Source: SIAJ01 sp036266155
GTDB taxonomy: Bacteria > Planctomycetota > Planctomycetia > Gemmatales > Gemmataceae
Assembly: GCA_036266155.1 (NCBI GenBank)
Contig: DATANR010000228.1
Coordinates: 1-22,902, forward strand
Length of the DNA: 22,902 nt
Direction: 5' to 3'
Shown: in pieces, positions 1 to 7,716 of the stretch
Layout of the letters: each line of letters opens with the position of its first letter
Numbering within the stretch: position 1 is the first letter of the stretch
Notes under the pieces: generated by a model
Seen by the model: the letters and a program-made list of their open reading frames with translations, nothing else
The model's database searches: none
Told to the model about the DNA's origin: nothing
Position numbers and translations under genes: made by a program

Positions 1-2646
1 CTTCTGTTGGTAGGCCATGTCGGTCCATTCATAGGAGAGACCTGGCGGCAGATCGCGGCGCGCCAGCGCCTCCATCTTGTCGATCGCCTGGCCGGACGAG
101 ATGACGGTCGGGACCGTGAACCCATTGAGGTCAGCCGACGGGTACATCTGGTAACGGTTGACCGTTGTCGGCCCCTGATAGGGGGCCGTGGTGATCAGCC
201 CGGCGATGGGGATCATCCCGCCGTCCGGCCCGCGGACCTTGATGCGGTTCAAGTCCTCGGCTGACCGACGAAACCGACCGTCGGCCTGTGCCGTCACCTG
301 CCAGTTGCGGTTATCGAGAGTGATGTCGTTGACGTAGACCTGGCCCATGTAAGCCTGCAACGCGTCGTTGACGGCCTGGACCGACACGCCCATTTGCTGG
401 ACGCGGTCGCGGTCCACGGTCAGGAACAATTGCGGGTTGTTGGACCGGTACGAACTGAAAGCGACGGGGACGCCAGGGGTCTTGCTCGCCTCGGTGGCCA
501 GAGCCCAAGTCATTCCCTCCAACACTTCCGGCCCGACGCTGCCGCGGTCCTGGATCTGCATCTTGAACCCGCCGGCATTGCCGAGGCCCAGGATCGGCGG
601 GGCCCCGAACGCGGTCGCACGGCCGCTGCGAATGGCGGCAAAGCGTGCATTCAGATCGCGAACGATGGCGTCCGCGTGCCGGCCTTTGCGCTCTTCAAAC
701 GGCTTCAACCCGATATAGATGCCGCCGTTATTGGGAATGTTCGTGCGGTTGAAGATCGAGTACCCGCTGATCTGCACGGTGTGCGCCACGCCATCGATTT
801 CCAGGCACGCGTTCGCGAGTTCCTTCATCACCTCGTCCGTGCGCTCGACGGAGGCGCCCGGTTCCAACTCCAGGTTCACGATGAGGTACCCTTGGTCCTG
901 CTGCGGAATGAATCCGCCAGGCACGGCACGGAATCCGAAATAGGCAAGCAGCAACAGCCCGCCATAGACGATCAGCACGACGAACGCCAAACGGATCAGC
1001 CAGCCGACCGCCCGGCCGTACAACTTCGTGCCGCGCTCGAACGTCCAGTTGAACCCGCGAAACAGCCACCACCCGACGAGATAATGCAGTCCTTTGTCGA
1101 TCAAGTCCTTGCTGGCGCCGTGGCCGCGCAAGAGGATCGCACACAGTGCCGGGCTGAGGGTGAGCGAATTGAATGCGGAGATAATAGTGCTGATGGCGAT
1201 TGTCACGGCGAACTGTTTGAAGAACTGGCCGGTGAGCCCGGGGATGATCGCGGCCGGAATGAAGACCGCGCACAAGACCAGCGACACGCCGACGATCGCC
1301 ATGGCCACCTCGGACATGGCCTTCTTGGTCGCGTCCAATGGCGCAAGGCCGCGGGCGATGTGGAACTCGACCGCCTCGACGACGACGATCGCGTCGTCGA
1401 CGACGATGCCGATCGCCAGCACCATTCCAAAGAGGGTCAAGTTGTTGATCGAGTATCCGAGCACGAACATGGCCGCCAAGGTCCCAACCAGCGAGACCGG
1501 CACGGCGATCATCGGGATGAGAGCCGCCCGCCAGCTTTGCAGGAACACCAGTACGACGATGAACACGAGCACGATCGCTTCGAACAACGTACTGACCACC
1601 TCCTGGACACTGGTCCGCACGTAGTCGGTGGGGTCGAAGACAATGTCGTACTCGATTCCTTCCGGCCAGTCGGGCGAGGCGCGAAGTTCCTTCATCTTCT
1701 CCTTGATGTCGCGTGCGGTGCTGAAGGCGTTGGCGCCCGGCAGTTGGAAGATCGGAATGCCAACCGCGGGGCGGTTGTCAAGTGCGCTCGATGAGTCATA
1801 GCTCTTCGCACCGAGTTCGACGCGGGCCACGTCGGCAAGCCGCACAAGCGCTTCGCCCTTAGGCCCGGTCTTGATCACGATCTCCTGGAATTGCCGCTCC
1901 GTCTTCAGTCGGCCCAGGGTGTTCACCACCAGTTGCCGGGTCTGCCCACGCGGCACCGGCTGCTGGCCGATCTGCCCGGCCGCCACCTGCACGTTCTGCT
2001 TGCGGACCGCGTCGATTACTTCATTGGGCACGAGGTTGAAGTCGGTCATCTTTTCCGGGTCGAGCCAGACACGCATCGCATAGTCACGGTTGCCGAACAT
2101 AAACACGTCGCCGACACCCTTGACGCGGGCCAGCTCGTCCTTGACAGCGAGGTTGGCATGACGGCTGACGGCGAGTTGCTGCTCGAACACCTCGGCATCA
2201 GTCGTCGCTGGCTTGTTCGCGTACATGTTCACCACCAAGAGGATGGCGGTGGATCGCTTCTTGGTGACGACGCCAAGCCGGCGGACTTCTTCGGGAAGCT
2301 GTGCCGTGGCGATCGATACACGGTTTTGGACAAGTACTTGAGCCAAGTCCGGATTGGTACCGAGCTTGAACGTGATCGTAAGCTGCATGGTTCCGTCGTT
2401 GGTGCACTGCGACTCCATGTACAGCATCCCCTCGACGCCGTTGACTTGCTCCTCAATAGCGGCAGCGACGGTTTCCGATACGGTGCGGGCGTCCGCGCCG
2501 GGGTAGTTCGCGGTGACGACTACTTGTGGCGGCACCACTTCCGGGTACTGCGCAATCGGCAACTGCGTGAGCGCGAGCAAGCCCGCAAGTGTGATGAGCA
2601 CCGAAAGGACGGCGGCGAAGACCGGTCTCGTAATGAAAAATTGCAT
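1..2646 (-). CDS. RND efflux pump inner-membrane subunit (AcrB/MexB type), 3' end outside window
   Basis: This is a proton-driven resistance-nodulation-division pump that would export drugs or other hydrophobic compounds through a tripartite envelope complex with the fusion protein encoded upstream. The visible part is 882 residues of the roughly 1050 usual for the family. It opens with MQFFITRPVFAAVLSVLITL, a typical first membrane helix. Pore-domain sequence QYPEVVPPQVVVTANYPGA follows. The TM4 segment GIVVDDAIVVVE (residues about 413-424) carries the two proton-relay aspartates, D417 and D418. The relay lysine and last helices lie beyond the window. The ATG at 2646 is the first codon of the conserved N-terminus, but the bases before it are C-rich repeat with no Shine-Dalgarno sequence. 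The pump is separated from the fusion-protein gene by a four-helix-bundle cassette. Substrate is unknown. The family call is firm. Confidence 0.95.
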   Translation of the reverse strand, partial: MQFFITRPVFAAVLSVLITLAGLLALTQLPIAQYPEVVPPQVVVTANYPGADARTVSETVAAAIEEQVNGVEGMLYMESQCTNDGTMQLTITFKLGTNPDLAQVLVQNRVSIATAQLPEEVRRLGVVTKKRSTAILLVVNMYANKPATTDAEVFEQQLAVSRHANLAVKDELARVKGVGDVFMFGNRDYAMRVWLDPEKMTDFNLVPNEVIDAVRKQNVQVAAGQIGQQPVPRGQTRQLVVNTLGRLKTERQFQEIVIKTGPKGEALVRLADVARVELGAKSYDSSSALDNRPAVGIPIFQLPGANAFSTARDIKEKMKELRASPDWPEGIEYDIVFDPTDYVRTSVQEVVSTLFEAIVLVFIVVLVFLQSWRAALIPMIAVPVSLVGTLAAMFVLGYSINNLTLFGMVLAIGIVVDDAIVVVEAVEFHIARGLAPLDATKKAMSEVAMAIVGVSLVLCAVFIPAAIIPGLTGQFFKQFAVTIAISTIISAFNSLTLSPALCAILLRGHGASKDLIDKGLHYLVGWWLFRGFNWTFERGTKLYGRAVGWLIRLAFVVLIVYGGLLLLAYFGFRAVPGGFIPQQDQGYLIVNLELEPGASVERTDEVMKELANACLEIDGVAHTVQISGYSIFNRTNIPNNGGIYIGLKPFEERKGRHADAIVRDLNARFAAIRSGRATAFGAPPILGLGNAGGFKMQIQDRGSVGPEVLEGMTWALATEASKTPGVPVAFSSYRSNNPQLFLTVDRDRVQQMGVSVQAVNDALQAYMGQVYVNDITLDNRNWQVTAQADGRFRRSAEDLNRIKVRGPDGGMIPIAGLITTAPYQGPTTVNRYQMYPSADLNGFTVPTVISSGQAIDKMEALARRDLPPGLSYEWTDMAYQQK

Positions 2647-2650
2647 GGGG

Positions 2651-2684
2651 AAAAGGGGTGAGGGGTCAGGGGTGAGGGGTCAGG
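2651..2684. repeat. Left heptamer array of cassette A
   Basis: On the plus strand four 7-bp units run in tandem: AGGGGTG, AGGGGTC, AGGGGTG, AGGGGTC, followed by AGG. The outer 16 bases AAAAGGGGTGAGGGGT (2651-2666) are the exact reverse complement of 3097-3112, and the inverted match continues imperfectly across both arrays. G-tracts at 2655, 2662, 2669 and 2676, each four bases long with 3-base spacers, match the G-quadruplex pattern. The stop codon of the four-helix-bundle gene lies inside this array. Confidence 0.9.
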
Positions 2685-3057
2685 AACGCCCAAGCTTGTT
2701 CACGAGTGAAGAGGCCATGCGGCGAATTTCCGTCGCGAGACTGATGGCATCATTCAGGTCGTCGGAAATGAGAAAGCCAAGTTCGACCGCCAGAAACAGT
2801 TGGCTCTCGACTTCCGCCAAGGACCCACGTGCAATCGAGAGGAAGTGCACGAACTCACGACCTTGACGTGCGTGGCCTTCCGCTATGTTTGACGACACTG
2901 AAACGGCTGCGCGCCTAATTTGAGCAGTCAGTCCAAATCGCTCGTCACTGGGGAATCGTGACGAGAGCGCATACACAGATTTCGCAAACTGTATCGCCCG
3001 TTGCCAGACGATGAGATCGCGGAAACTCAAGATCGGTGCGTTGGCGGATGCGCTCAT
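2680..3057 (-). CDS. Four-helix-bundle protein (S23/IVS family), cassette A
   Basis: This is a 125-residue, mostly helical protein of the S23-type family first known from intervening sequences in 23S rRNA and related in fold to the Avd accessory protein of diversity-generating retroelements. Family signatures visible are FRDLIVWQRAIQFAKSVY near the N-terminus, IRRAAVSVSSNIAEGHAR around residues 47-64, and SLAEVESQLFLAVELGFL around 79-96. The start at 3057 is supported by AAGGA about 8 bases upstream on the coding strand. The TGA stop is formed by the first repeat unit of the downstream array. The gene lies between two genes that normally form an operon and points the same way. It looks lower in GC than its neighbours. 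The molecular role of free-standing family members is not established. It is not part of an rRNA gene here. Confidence 0.9.
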   Translation of the reverse strand: MSASANAPILSFRDLIVWQRAIQFAKSVYALSSRFPSDERFGLTAQIRRAAVSVSSNIAEGHARQGREFVHFLSIARGSLAEVESQLFLAVELGFLISDDLNDAISLATEIRRMASSLVNKLGRS

Positions 3058-3080
3058 AGGAAATCCTTACTATTGTTTTC

Positions 3081-3112
3081 TCACCCCTCACCCCTCACCC
3101 CTCACCCCTTTT
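3081..3112. repeat. Right heptamer array of cassette A
   Basis: Four perfect tandem copies of TCACCCC (3081-3108) are followed by TTTT. In inverted orientation they match the array at 2651-2684. On the minus strand, which is the coding strand here, this reads as four GGGG tracts separated by 3-base loops, a textbook G-quadruplex pattern that would also appear in the mRNA. The array begins at the stop codon of the fusion-protein gene, with the TGA at 3114-3112 sharing its last base with the AAAA edge. Confidence 0.9.
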
Positions 3113-4356
3113 CACTTGACAGTAACTGGAATGCCCGGCCGTACGCGCAGCAAGTTGTCGGCGACGATGGCGTCGTTTTCGTCAAGCCCGCTCGTGGCCG
3201 ATGCCGATGCTCGGCGATTCACTTCGACCAGCCCGTTGAATGTGGCGCCCGGCTCGACCTCGCGAAGCTGTGCCTTGCCATCTACGACCACGTACACGTA
3301 TTGCTTCCGCTGTTGGCTAAAAACGACCGACTCTGGAACTGCAAGCACATCGCGGACAGCACCGGCCGGGACGCGCACGCGGACCGAGTCGCCCGCCGAC
3401 AAATAGGGGCTCAGCCACTCGCCGTTCGGCCCCTTCCGCGGCGTGTTATCGAGTGTCGCCCGGATGGTCCGGGTCCCGGTCGACCGCACGATTTCAGGGT
3501 CGATGTAGTCGACCACGCCGTTCCGGCTGCGGTCGTTGGGATTCGTGGTGAAGTCCTTCTCGTTCTTGAGCTTGATCGTCACCGTGAGCGGACTGTTTGG
3601 ATTGCGCGGATCGGCGATGGCGCCAGCGCGAATCTGCTCGCGGTACCAGAGCGACGTCAACTCGTCGATTTCGAACGTCGCGTACACCGGGTTGATCGGG
3701 AAAACCGACACCAGTTCCGTCTTGTATGCGTCCACGATCGTGCCGGCGGAGACCAACGACTGACCGAGTCGCCCGGTGGCCGGCGCGAAGATTGTGCAGT
3801 ATTTGAGATTCTCTTCGGCTTTGGTGAGGGCCGCATCCGCCGCGAGCCCGCCCGCCTTGGCGAGATCGATCTGAGCTTCATCGACCTTCACGCTGGCGGC
3901 CGCCTTATCGAGATCCGATTTCGTGATTGCCAGCTTCGCTCCCGAATTGAGCCGTTCGAACTCGGCCTTGTCTCGCGCCAACTGGGCCGTCCAGTTCGCC
4001 TTGTCGGCCTCGGCCTTGGCAATATCAGCCTTCGCCTTCTCGACCTCGGCCTTGTACAGCACCGGGTCGATGCGGAAAAGAACAGTCTTGCCTTCCTCGA
4101 CATAGTCGCCGTCCTTGAACTCGCGATTGAGCAGGCGACCAGTGACCTGCGGAATCACTTTGACGGAGTCTTTCGTGACCAGTCGGCCGGAGAACTCCTT
4201 GGTCGGCCGAAGTGGAGTCAACCTGGGCTTGGTGACCGCGACGGTCGGCGGCTCGGGCGGCGGGAGCTGCGCGGGCCCCGATCCACAGCCGGCGATTATC
4301 GCGGTTGCTACACCAAACGTCGCAATGTGTGCGAAGATCCGAAAGCGCCGGTACAT
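3112..4356 (-). CDS. Periplasmic membrane-fusion lipoprotein of an RND efflux pump (HlyD/AcrA type)
   Basis: This is the adaptor subunit that would link the RND pump encoded downstream to an outer-membrane channel. From the ATG at 4356 it has 414 residues: a short basic start MYRRFRIF, a hydrophobic stretch and the lipobox IAGC (C24), so it should be a lipoprotein. A biotinyl-lipoyl-like half (FSGRLVTKDSVKVIPQVTG) follows, then a long alpha-hairpin rich in A, K, E and D (about residues 95-170). The second lipoyl half has YCTIFAPATGRLGQ, followed by beta-barrel and membrane-proximal domains ending at VRPGIPVTVK. The reading frame extends to a TTG at 4395, but GGAG lies 6 bases before the ATG at 4356, so that start is preferred. 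An outer-membrane channel gene is not in the window and may lie past its left edge. Confidence 0.93.
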   Translation of the reverse strand: MYRRFRIFAHIATFGVATAIIAGCGSGPAQLPPPEPPTVAVTKPRLTPLRPTKEFSGRLVTKDSVKVIPQVTGRLLNREFKDGDYVEEGKTVLFRIDPVLYKAEVEKAKADIAKAEADKANWTAQLARDKAEFERLNSGAKLAITKSDLDKAAASVKVDEAQIDLAKAGGLAADAALTKAEENLKYCTIFAPATGRLGQSLVSAGTIVDAYKTELVSVFPINPVYATFEIDELTSLWYREQIRAGAIADPRNPNSPLTVTIKLKNEKDFTTNPNDRSRNGVVDYIDPEIVRSTGTRTIRATLDNTPRKGPNGEWLSPYLSAGDSVRVRVPAGAVRDVLAVPESVVFSQQRKQYVYVVVDGKAQLREVEPGATFNGLVEVNRRASASATSGLDENDAIVADNLLRVRPGIPVTVK

Positions 4357-4362
4357 TGGCAG

Positions 4363-4366
4363 CTCC
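4363..4366 (-). promoter_or_regulatory. Ribosome binding site deciding the fusion-protein start
   Basis: On the minus strand GGAG sits 6 bases before the ATG at 4356. This supports the lipoprotein start over the in-frame TTG 39 bases further upstream, which would place extra residues ahead of the signal peptide. Confidence 0.6.
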
Positions 4367-4447
4367 GTGCAGAAATGGCGCGGAGAACTTAACAAGAAGT
4401 GAATACCGTTGACTGACGGATCGCCTTACAAAATGATTCGCCCTGTT

Positions 4448-4600
4448 CTAACTCCCCGTCGTCAACCCAACTCGGAACCGCGCCTTGCCGCTCATCATAC
4501 GTTTGTAAGCCTCGGCGGCGCGCCCCAACGGGTAAGCCTCGTTCATCGACCGCACGCCAGATTGACCGCTGAACCCGAGTATGTCCTGCGAATCGATTGA
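4448..4600 (-). pseudogene. C-terminal remnant of a zinc-type alcohol dehydrogenase
   Basis: Read on the minus strand from 4600 to the TAG at 4448, the frame gives about 50 residues, including SIDSQDILGFSGQSGVRS, MNEAYPLGRAAEAYKRMM and SGKARFRVGLTTGS. This matches the end of zinc-dependent alcohol dehydrogenases, typically SVLTGVRSMNE.YPLERAAEAY..MMSGKARFRVVLTTG. Nothing recognisable as the catalytic or NAD-binding domains precedes it: the same frame upstream reads as low-complexity, proline-rich sequence up to the kdpD end. It is therefore a decayed or truncated gene end. It could alternatively be a small translated leftover, but no good start is visible. Confidence 0.7.
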
Positions 4601-4728
4601 GAAAGGAAATGAGCGAACCAACTTTGTCGGAGAATCCGGCCCAGGTCGAGGTGGCTGTCGGGCCGACCAGGTTCACGCATGAGATCGTGACTTGTCGTCA
4701 CGGATAGCTGCGGATGATTGACGTTCAT
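4601..4728. other. Spacer downstream of kdpD-like gene; only a weak hairpin seen
   Basis: With the dehydrogenase remnant this makes up the 372-bp stretch between the fusion protein and the kdpD-like gene. The only structure noticed is CGTGAC at 4686-4691 paired with GTCACG at 4697-4702 around a 5-base loop, some 30 bases after the kdpD-like stop. There is no T-run behind it, so it is at best a weak terminator. No small gene is supported. Confidence 0.4.
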
Positions 4729-5871
4729 TTAGGTCGAGGCGCCCGTCGAAGTGTCTGTGACGAGCACGTCCACTCCTGGTGTGGCCCGTAGGATGCGGTC
4801 GAGAGGCGATCGCCGGAACAATCGCTTGTACCACGGCTGGAGCGAGCGCCCGACAACGATGTGCGTGATCCCGTACTCACGGACGAATCCGGCCGCGGCG
4901 GTCGGCAGGTCCGGTCCTTTAATCTGGAATGGCACGGCCCCGAGTTGGCGGGCGAGCGTGAGGGCATCGGTCAGCGCGCGCTCAGATGCCGCATCCACTT
5001 TCTCCACGCGTTCACTGGGCGTCCGCACGTAGACGGCAAACCAGGGCGCCCCCAACCGGTCGGCCAGGCGGGCGCCCTTTCGCAGAAGGCGCGGAGCGTT
5101 GGGACTACGTAAGCTCAAGCAGACCATGAGCCGTTCGGACGTGTTCGCATGAATCGTTCGGTCCTTTTCGTGCCGACGGCGATCGAGAATGTGCGCCACT
5201 TGCTCCAGAGCGATCTCGCGGAGTTGGGACAGATTGGCATCGGTAAAGAAATGTGCGAGGGCGCGCTCGGCTCGATCGGTCGGATAGATCTTTCCCGCGC
5301 GCATCCGCTCCTGCAAATCTTCGGATGGCAGATCGACGTTGACTACCTGGTGTGCCTCCGCCAGCACGTAGTCCGGCACCCGTTCCTTGACCTTCACGCC
5401 AGTGAATCGCTCGACGGTGTCGTACAGGCTTTCCAGGTGCTGGATATTCAGTGTGGTGATGACGCTGATCCCGGCACGCAGTAGCTCTTCCACATCCTGA
5501 TAGCGCTTGGAATTCTTGCTCCCCGGCGCGTTGGTATGGGCCAGTTCGTCGACGAGAGCGACGGTCGGATGCCGCTTGAGAACTGCCTGGAGATCCATCT
5601 CGTCGAGAACGACGCCGCGATATTCGATCTGTTTGCGTGGCACTTGCTCAAGATCGCCGATCAGGGCGGCCGTCTCGGCCCGGCCATGCGTTTCGACGAC
5701 GGCGATGGCAACATCGACACCCTGTCGCTGCAGTCGTTGGCCCTCCTGGAGCATCTCATAAGTCTTGCCGACGCCGGGCGCGAAGCCGAGATAGACCTTG
5801 AGCCGGCCGCGCTGTTGGTCACGGAGCAGCGACAGAAAGTGCTCGGGATTTGGTCGTGCATCGGCCGTCAT
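4729..5871 (-). CDS. kdpD: Stand-alone KdpD sensor module (KdpD N-terminal domain plus USP domain), no kinase
   Basis: This corresponds to the cytoplasmic N-terminal half of the potassium sensor KdpD, 380 residues against about 890 in Escherichia coli. The KdpD domain carries a Walker A motif GFAPGVGKT (residues 29-37) and a Walker B-like VALVDELAHTN (104-114), then ISVITTLNIQHLESL and RVPDYVLAEA typical of the family. A universal-stress-protein fold spans about 246-375, with VVGRSLQPWYKRLF near its end. The four membrane helices, GAF, HisKA and HATPase parts of full KdpD are absent; the protein ends cleanly after the USP domain. The ATG at 5871 lies 5 bases after the stop of the upstream histidine kinase gene, so the two are surely co-transcribed. 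It probably senses ATP, c-di-AMP or stress signals and acts on that kinase, which is inference. Confidence 0.9.
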   Translation of the reverse strand: MTADARPNPEHFLSLLRDQQRGRLKVYLGFAPGVGKTYEMLQEGQRLQRQGVDVAIAVVETHGRAETAALIGDLEQVPRKQIEYRGVVLDEMDLQAVLKRHPTVALVDELAHTNAPGSKNSKRYQDVEELLRAGISVITTLNIQHLESLYDTVERFTGVKVKERVPDYVLAEAHQVVNVDLPSEDLQERMRAGKIYPTDRAERALAHFFTDANLSQLREIALEQVAHILDRRRHEKDRTIHANTSERLMVCLSLRSPNAPRLLRKGARLADRLGAPWFAVYVRTPSERVEKVDAASERALTDALTLARQLGAVPFQIKGPDLPTAAAGFVREYGITHIVVGRSLQPWYKRLFRRSPLDRILRATPGVDVLVTDTSTGAST

Positions 5872-5876
5872 GACAA

Positions 5877-7700
5877 TCAAACCCCTGCGGGCAACGCAAT
5901 GCGAAATACGGAACCGTGGCCCGGCGTGCTTTCGCATGACACTTCGCCGTGATGGGCGTCCACGATCTCCTTGACGATCGACAGCCCGAGACCGGTGCCC
6001 CCTTCGGCGCTCTGACCGGGCACACGGAAGAATCGCTCGAATACGTGCGGCAAATGCTCGGCCGGAATGCCAGGCCCCGTATCGGCGACGGCAAAAACAA
6101 CCCGTCCATCGGCCGCGAGCGCGGAAAGAGTGACCTTGCCTCCGGTCGGCGTATAGGTGACGGCGTTTTCGACGAGATTGGCGACGGCAAGGGCCAGACG
6201 TTCGGGGTCACCCGATACCGGCGGCAGCGGCTCGCCCTTCTCGACAATCATTTCGACGTGCTTGTCCTCAGCTCGGCCCTGCGCTTCAGTCGCGACTCGT
6301 TCGAGAATCGACATCGGATCAATTGTCACGAACTTCGTCGCGCTACTCGAGCGCTCAAGCCGGGCGAGAGCGAGCAGATGGTCGATGAGCCGCAAGAGCC
6401 GTTCGGAATTCTCACGCGCATCAAGCAGCATTTCCGTTTGCTTGGCGGTCAACGGGCCGATCGACTCTTCAAGCAACACATGGACGGCCAGGCGGACCGA
6501 CGTGAGCGGCGTCTTCAGCTCGTGGCTAACGGTTGCGACCAGATCGCTCTTGAACTGATCGAGCAGACGAAACCGAGTGATGTCGTTGAGCACGACCGCG
6601 GCGCCCGTCGTGTCGCCGTTCGCATCGCGGATCGGGCGGATCTGCGGCAGGTACGAACGATCCTCGCCGCCAGTCTGAAAGGTGATCGCCTGATCGAAGC
6701 CCTCGGCCAGTCGGGGACGTTGCAGGGTCAATGCCTCGTGGACCGGCTGGCGTAATGGCTCGGGCGGGATCCACGTCGCCGACGAGCCGACGCCGAGCAA
6801 TGATCGCGCGGCCGGATTGGCTAGCTCGACGTGGCCGTCAATATCAACAACGAGGATCGGGTCCGGAAACGAGTCGATCGTCGCCTGAGCCGTCTGCTGG
6901 GCACGCAATAAACGCGACAGGTCCGTTTGCCGGTACACGCGAAGTTGCCGAGTCATGGCATTGAACGCCTGGGCGAGTCGGCCGAGTTCATCGTGCGTGA
7001 CGACTGGCACCTCGCGATCCAGATGGCCGCCGCCAATCTCCTGAGCGGCCTCCGTCATCAACCGGATCGGACCGGGGATCGTATGCAGTAAGTACCAGGT
7101 GACTCCGAAAAGCAAACCGCCGATCAGCGCGAGCGCCGCTCCCAAACCGATCAGGGCGATTCGGGCCGTCGCCTTTGCCTCGTCACGAGCCTGGAACATG
7201 TTCTCCTGGTTGATGCGCAGGATTTCGGCGATCACGGTCTTTATCTCGCTGAACTGACTCAGCAAACCTGGTTTGCCGAAATAGTCGGTCCGTCGATCCG
7301 GTGATCCGGACGGACGTGCATAGAATCGTTCGCCGCGCGCCCGATAGTCGGTCTTGAGGGAACGCAAGCCTTCGACCAGTTCTTGCTCGGCTGGGAAGAT
7401 CGTGATGTTTTCTTCCTCGATGTGGAACTGTGACTCGAAGCCGACCCAATTCGCGGCAAATTGCGCTTTCGCATCCCCTTCTCGACCGGACAGCGCGAAT
7501 TGAAATGACGAATCAATCCGTTCGAGGCGCTCGTTCATCTCGTCCATGGCGCGCACGCTGACGTAGTTCTCCTTGATGATGGCATCAATGCGCCCGCCGG
7601 TGTGCCACAGCACGGCAAGGCCGACAGCCCCGAGGGCGGCGAGCAGAATGCCAACCGGCGCGAGTGATGCGATCAGCCGACGGCGCAGGGACCAGATCAT
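5877..7700 (-). CDS. Membrane sensor histidine kinase with HAMP and PAS domains (KinB-like)
   Basis: This 607-residue histidine kinase is most likely the partner of the response regulator encoded just upstream. It has TM1 at about residues 9-31, a periplasmic helical sensor of about 150 residues, TM2 at about 181-204, a HAMP linker, and a PAS domain (IDSFPDPILVVDIDGHVELAN, about 275-295 onward). The H-box VATVSHELKTPLTSVR has phospho-acceptor H393. The ATPase motifs are NLVENAVTYTP, DTGPGIP, FERFFR and GGTGLGLSIV. Domain order and pairing with an NtrC-type regulator resemble KinB of Pseudomonas. It starts 16 bases after the regulator stop and runs 5 bases short of the kdpD-like start, so it is the middle gene of a three-gene operon. 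Its location beside kdp suggests a K+ or osmotic signal. Confidence 0.92.
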   Translation of the reverse strand: MIWSLRRRLIASLAPVGILLAALGAVGLAVLWHTGGRIDAIIKENYVSVRAMDEMNERLERIDSSFQFALSGREGDAKAQFAANWVGFESQFHIEEENITIFPAEQELVEGLRSLKTDYRARGERFYARPSGSPDRRTDYFGKPGLLSQFSEIKTVIAEILRINQENMFQARDEAKATARIALIGLGAALALIGGLLFGVTWYLLHTIPGPIRLMTEAAQEIGGGHLDREVPVVTHDELGRLAQAFNAMTRQLRVYRQTDLSRLLRAQQTAQATIDSFPDPILVVDIDGHVELANPAARSLLGVGSSATWIPPEPLRQPVHEALTLQRPRLAEGFDQAITFQTGGEDRSYLPQIRPIRDANGDTTGAAVVLNDITRFRLLDQFKSDLVATVSHELKTPLTSVRLAVHVLLEESIGPLTAKQTEMLLDARENSERLLRLIDHLLALARLERSSSATKFVTIDPMSILERVATEAQGRAEDKHVEMIVEKGEPLPPVSGDPERLALAVANLVENAVTYTPTGGKVTLSALAADGRVVFAVADTGPGIPAEHLPHVFERFFRVPGQSAEGGTGLGLSIVKEIVDAHHGEVSCESTPGHGSVFRIALPAGV

Positions 7701-7716
7701 GAACCACCCTTTCCCG

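Larger units (their letters stand above)
2651..3112 (-). other. Cassette A: inverted heptamer arrays enclosing a four-helix-bundle gene
   Basis: This is a 462-bp unit made of array, gene and inverted array. It fills the whole gap between the stop of the efflux fusion protein and a point 4 bases before the pump ATG. If both arrays are transcribed, they could pair into a stem of about 32 bp enclosing the gene. No transposase is present, and no clear target duplication was found beyond the AAAA/TTTT edges. Treating it as a mobile cassette is inference. Confidence 0.55.

Noticed and set aside
394..1794. Long plus-strand open frame (466 codons) opposite the RND gene
   Set aside because: The peptide is rich in D, H, R and Q with no domain, and it lies antisense to a conserved RND sequence. 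It is a GC-rich shadow.
2680..3057. rRNA intervening sequence in place
   Set aside because: The gene family occurs within 23S rRNA genes, but no rRNA sequence flanks it here; protein genes lie on both sides.
2651..3112. CRISPR array or conventional IS element
   Set aside because: Units are 7 bp without spacers, there is no transposase or cas gene, and the enclosed ORF is a four-helix-bundle protein.
3001..4392. Long plus-strand open frame (463 codons) opposite the membrane-fusion gene
   Set aside because: Antisense to a clear HlyD/AcrA-type protein and to part of the four-helix-bundle gene; composition is unlike a real protein.
4686..4702. Hairpin after the kdpD-like gene as an intrinsic terminator
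   Set aside because: Only a 6-bp stem and no T-run on the relevant strand.
5949..6755. Plus-strand open frame (268 codons) inside the histidine kinase region
   Set aside because: The opposite strand carries intact kinase motifs, so the frame is an artefact.
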